DNA of 64,000 nucleotides from Rhodococcus wratislaviensis (lineage in GTDB: Bacteria; Actinomycetota; Actinomycetes; Mycobacteriales; Mycobacteriaceae), in NCBI RefSeq assembly GCF_900455735.1, contig NZ_UAUI01000027.1:124001-188000 (forward strand), read 5' to 3'. Positions 61,228 to 64,000 of the stretch are shown here, piece after piece. Positions within the stretch are counted from its first letter, which is position 1; each line of letters starts with the position of its first letter. The notes under the pieces are model-generated. The model saw only the letters and a program-made list of their open reading frames with translations. It ran no database searches and was not told where the DNA came from. Position numbers and translations under genes: made by a program.

Positions 61228-62384
61228 CCGAATTCCTTGCCACCGGCCAGCTTCCCGACGAGTACCAGCAGTTGGCGAAGACCGTCGCCGACTTCGCCAA
61301 GAATGTGGTGGCACCGGTCGCGGCGGAACACGACGCCAACCACACGTTCCCGTACGAGGTGGTGTCGGGGATGGCCGACATGGGCCTGTTCGGTCTGCCG
61401 TTCCCCGAGGAGTACGGCGGAATGGGTGGCGACTACTTCGCCCTGTGCCTGGCGCTCGAAGAACTGGGCAAGGTCGACCAGAGTGTCGCGATCACCCTGG
61501 AAGCAGGCGTGTCGCTGGGCGCGATGCCGATCTACCGGTTCGGCAACGAGGAGCAGAAGCAGGAGTGGCTGCCGCAGCTGACGAGCGGCAAGAGCCTGGC
61601 CGCGTTCGGGCTCACCGAGCCGGGTGCCGGAAGCGATGCCGGCGGGACGAAGACCACCGCGAAGTTCGACAGCGGTGAATGGATCATCAACGGCAACAAG
61701 CAGTTCATCACCAACTCCGGCACCGACATCACCAAGCTCGTCACGGTCACCGCGGTGACCGGTACGAAGGACGGCAAGAAGGAGATCTCCACCATCCTCG
61801 TGCCGACGTCGACGCCGGGCTTCACCGCCGAGCCGGCGTACAACAAGGTCGGCTGGAACGCCTCCGACACCCACCCCCTCACGTTCTCGGACGTGCGCGT
61901 TCCCGAGGAGAATCTGCTCGGCGAGCGTGGCCGCGGGTACGCGAACTTCCTGCGGATCCTCGACGAGGGCCGCATCGCCATCGCCGCGCTCAGCGTCGGC
62001 GCCGCCCAGGGATGCGTCGACGAGTCGGTCAAGTACGCCAAGGAACGTGAGGCGTTCGGACGGCCCATCGGACACAACCAGGCCATCGCGTTCAAGATCG
62101 CCCGCATGGAGGCGCGCGCCCACACCGCCCGCACCGCGTACTACGACGCCGCCGCCCGGATGCTGTCCGGCAAGCCGTTCAAGAAGCAGGCTGCCATCGC
62201 CAAGCTCGTCGCCTCCGAGGCCGCGATGGACAACGCCCGGGACGCCACCCAGATCCACGGCGGCTACGGATTCATGAACGAGTACACCGTGGCCCGGCAC
62301 TACCGTGACAGCAAGATCCTGGAGATCGGCGAGGGCACCACCGAGGTGCAGCTGATGCTGATCGCGCGGGAGGCCGGCCTGTGA
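61224..62384 (+). CDS. fadE19: acyl-CoA dehydrogenase (isovaleryl-CoA type)
   Basis: A 386-residue flavoprotein that introduces the double bond into isovaleryl- or related branched acyl-CoA. Motifs are [11 protein letters not shown]-like [20 protein letters not shown] (FAD/substrate), [60 protein letters not shown] and the C-terminal [20 protein letters not shown] with catalytic glutamate region [11 protein letters not shown]. It matches FadE19 by motif and by position behind accA1. Electrons go to electron-transfer flavoprotein. It is coupled to both neighbours by ATGA and GTGA overlaps. Confidence 0.88.
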   Translation: MTEFLATGQLPDEYQQLAKTVADFAKNVVAPVAAEHDANHTFPYEVVSGMADMGLFGLPFPEEYGGMGGDYFALCLALEELGKVDQSVAITLEAGVSLGAMPIYRFGNEEQKQEWLPQLTSGKSLAAFGLTEPGAGSDAGGTKTTAKFDSGEWIINGNKQFITNSGTDITKLVTVTAVTGTKDGKKEISTILVPTSTPGFTAEPAYNKVGWNASDTHPLTFSDVRVPEENLLGERGRGYANFLRILDEGRIAIAALSVGAAQGCVDESVKYAKEREAFGRPIGHNQAIAFKIARMEARAHTARTAYYDAAARMLSGKPFKKQAAIAKLVASEAAMDNARDATQIHGGYGFMNEYTVARHYRDSKILEIGEGTTEVQLMLIAREAGL

Positions 62385-62866
62385 CCGCCACGACCGAACC
62401 GAAGCGAATCGTTCAGCGGGGCCTGTGGTTCGAGGAATTCGAACTGGGGGCGGTGTACGAGCACCGTCCCGGCCGGACCGTCACCGAGGCCGACAACGTC
62501 CTCTTCACGACGCAGACGATGAACACCCAGGCCCTGCACCTGGACGCCGCATACAGCGAGAACACCCAGTTCGGTGAGCGCCTCGTCAACTCGATGTTCA
62601 CCCTCTCGACGCTGGTCGGGTTGTCGGTGGCACAACTGACGCAGGGGACCATCGTCGCGAACCTGGGGTTCTCGGAGATCAGTTTCCCGAAGCCGCTGTT
62701 CCACGGCGACACGCTCTACGCGGAGACGAAGATCGCGGACAAGCGCGAATCGAAGAGCAGGCCCGGCGAGGGCATCGTCACCCTCGAGCACACCGGCCGC
62801 AACCAGAACGGTGACGTGGTGGCGATCGCGGTCCGCAAGACCCTCGTCCAGAAGAAGCCGTCATGA
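62381..62866 (+). CDS. MaoC-family dehydratase
   Basis: A 161-residue single hot-dog domain of the MaoC/hydratase type, with WFEEFELGAVYEHRPGRTVT at the start and HGDTLYAETKIADKRESKSR late. TEADNVLFTTQTMNTQALHL DAAY carries the active-site Asp/Asn-His positions expected in R-specific hydratases. In mycobacteria the matching gene (Rv2499c type) lies between fadE19 and citE. It probably hydrates an unsaturated branched CoA ester. The GTG start overlaps the fadE19 stop. Confidence 0.85.
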   Translation: MTATTEPKRIVQRGLWFEEFELGAVYEHRPGRTVTEADNVLFTTQTMNTQALHLDAAYSENTQFGERLVNSMFTLSTLVGLSVAQLTQGTIVANLGFSEISFPKPLFHGDTLYAETKIADKRESKSRPGEGIVTLEHTGRNQNGDVVAIAVRKTLVQKKPS

Positions 62867-63708
62867 GCTGGGAACTGCCGGGGCCCGCCTGGCTGTTCTG
62901 CCCGGCCGACCGGCCCGAACGGTATGCGAAAGCGGCGGCGGCGGCCGACGTCGTGATTCTCGACCTCGAGGACGGGGTGGCACCCGCGGACAAGGAAGCG
63001 GCGCGAGTCGCCCTGATCGACACCCCGTTGGATCCGGATCGCACGGTGGTGCGGGTCAATCCGGTCGGAACCGAGGACCACGAGCGCGACCTGCTGGCAC
63101 TCGACGGCACCCGTTACACGAGGCTGATGCTGGCCAAGTGCGAGTCCGCCGGCCAGGTGCTGTCGCTGGCGCCGCGTGAGGTGATCGCCCTCGTCGAGTC
63201 GCCGCTCGGTGCGCTCGCGGTGAGCGAGATCGCGCTGGCGGCGAGCACGATCGGCGTGATGTGGGGCGCCGAAGATCTCGTGGCGGCGATGGGCGGCAAC
63301 TCCAGTCGCCGCGGGGACGGCAGCTACCGTGACGTCGCCACTCACGTGCGGTCGTCGACACTGCTGGCCGCCAAGGCGTACCAGCGGCTCGCCCTGGATT
63401 CCGTCTATCTCGACATCAAGGACCTCGACGGGCTGCGCGCCGAGGCAGTCGACGCTGTCGCCGTCGGATTCGACATCAAGGTCGGCATCCATCCCAGCCA
63501 GATCGCGGTGATCCGGAAGGCGTACGCACCGTCGGACGAGGACGTCGACTGGGCGACGCGGGTTCTCGCCGCCGTCGCCGACGAGCGAGGAGTCTTCGCG
63601 TTCGAGGGAAAGATGGTGGACGCGCCGGTTCTGCGTCACGCCGAGGCGATCCTGCGCCGCTCCCAGGTCGATTCGAAGGGGACAAGCACGTCCGAGTCGC
63701 CGCGGTAG
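62863..63708 (+). CDS. citE: CitE-like CoA ester lyase (HpcH/HpaI aldolase family)
   Basis: A 281-residue lyase, a stand-alone relative of the citrate lyase beta subunit. Landmarks are PAWLFCPADRPERYAKAAAA, DVVILDLEDGVAPADKEAAR (acidic metal site), VRVNPVGTEDHERDLLALDG, REVIALVESPLGALAVSEIA and GAEDLVAAMGGNSSR. Stand-alone CitE proteins of actinobacteria cleave or form malyl/citramalyl-type CoA esters; here HMG-CoA-like or methylmalyl intermediates of leucine breakdown are possible. It overlaps the maoC gene by ATGA and ends the operon; a hairpin follows. Confidence 0.85.
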   Translation: MSWELPGPAWLFCPADRPERYAKAAAAADVVILDLEDGVAPADKEAARVALIDTPLDPDRTVVRVNPVGTEDHERDLLALDGTRYTRLMLAKCESAGQVLSLAPREVIALVESPLGALAVSEIALAASTIGVMWGAEDLVAAMGGNSSRRGDGSYRDVATHVRSSTLLAAKAYQRLALDSVYLDIKDLDGLRAEAVDAVAVGFDIKVGIHPSQIAVIRKAYAPSDEDVDWATRVLAAVADERGVFAFEGKMVDAPVLRHAEAILRRSQVDSKGTSTSESPR

Positions 63709-63717
63709 GCGGCGAAA

Positions 63718-63740
63718 GAGCGCGGAACGGCCGCGCGCTC
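63718..63740 (+). terminator. hairpin after citE
   Basis: GAGCGCG (63718-63724) pairs with CGCGCTC (63734-63740), nine bases after the citE stop codon. No T-run follows. It lies only 16 bases before the next start codon, so it may be an attenuator-like structure rather than a full stop. Confidence 0.4.
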
Positions 63741-63756
63741 GGGGAAGATGGTGCCC

Positions 63757-64000
63757 ATGACTGCCGATCCGCAATGGGTGCCCACCGAATCCGACGTGCG
63801 CGACGCGGTCGTCACCGATTTCGCCCGGTTCGTCGCCCGTCGTCACAGCGTCCGGGTCGACGACTACCGGGCGCTGTGGCGCTGGTCGGTCGCCGACCCG
63901 GCGGCGTTCTGGCGGGACGTGTGGGACTACTTCGAGATCCGGTCCGCCACCGATCCCGGACCGGCCCTCGCGGACGACGCGATGCCGGGTGCCGTCTGGT
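63757..64000 (+). CDS. acetoacetyl-CoA synthetase (N-terminal part; runs off window end)
   Basis: The first 81 residues are visible. The opening (VPTESDVRDAVVTDFARFVA, then DDYRALWRWSVADPAAFWRD and VWDYFEI) matches the N-terminal cap of acetoacetate-CoA ligases of the ANL family. Leucine breakdown through this operon yields acetoacetate, so a synthetase that reactivates acetoacetate is a fitting next step. The ATP-binding core is outside the window. The start ATG lies 48 bases after the citE stop. Confidence 0.75.
   Translation, partial: MTADPQWVPTESDVRDAVVTDFARFVARRHSVRVDDYRALWRWSVADPAAFWRDVWDYFEIRSATDPGPALADDAMPGAVW

Noticed and set aside
1-64000. tRNA, rRNA or prophage regions
   Set aside because: No CCA-ended cloverleaf, rRNA segment, integrase or phage structural gene was recognised. 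The only mobile DNA seen is the TnpB element, and the 13E12 gene may be a dispersed repeat.

Overview
The window is GC-rich, gene-dense actinobacterial chromosome, most likely Rhodococcus of the jostii/opacus group. The evidence is a mycobacterial-style leucine catabolic cluster, a KshB-type steroid hydroxylase reductase under a KstR box, a ThcA-type aldehyde dehydrogenase, a complete mycofactocin cluster, and frequent GTG starts with ATGA/GTGA overlaps. No rRNA, tRNA or CRISPR array was seen.

Layout. 1-13.3 kb is general chromosome: the N-terminus of an ABC exporter, an AMIN-like lipoprotein, YchJ, an acyl-CoA synthetase behind a perfect CRP-type site, a MacB-type ABC transporter, a 46-bp perfect palindrome, a ferredoxin reductase, a racemase-like protein, a TetR regulator, an SPW membrane protein, an AlkD-like protein, a CHAP protein and kshB. 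13.6-21.0 kb is an alcohol oxidation block: NDMA-dependent methanol dehydrogenase (mdo/mno), a MoxR ATPase, a VWA protein, a second iron-type alcohol dehydrogenase, and an MnoSR-like two-component system. 21.0-27.8 kb holds an ABC-2 exporter, small hypotheticals, an orphan Imm-5-like protein and a 13E12/HNH gene behind a near-consensus SOS box.

27.8-40.8 kb is the mycofactocin cluster. mftR and mftM run leftward; mftA, mftB, mftC and mftD run rightward. Two different OYE/FadH-type flavoproteins and a mycofactocin-coupled SDR come next, then mftE, mftF and mftG. The methanol dehydrogenase 15 kb upstream belongs to a family that uses this cofactor, so cofactor synthesis and a user enzyme lie in one neighbourhood.

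40.9-49.4 kb turns to acetaldehyde and ethanolamine: a GAF regulator, ThcA-type aldehyde dehydrogenase, a DUF779 protein, an ethanolamine permease, and ethanolamine ammonia-lyase EutBC. A TnpB-only element lies between the permease and eutB. EutBC makes acetaldehyde, which ThcA can oxidise; no microcompartment genes are present. 49.5-56.8 kb holds an MHS-family transporter, a second acyl-CoA synthetase, an ankyrin protein and a unit resembling Streptomyces HbpS-SenS-SenR. 56.9-64.0 kb is the leucine/isovalerate operon (TetR, accD1, accA1, fadE19, maoC, citE), followed by the start of an acetoacetyl-CoA synthetase gene.
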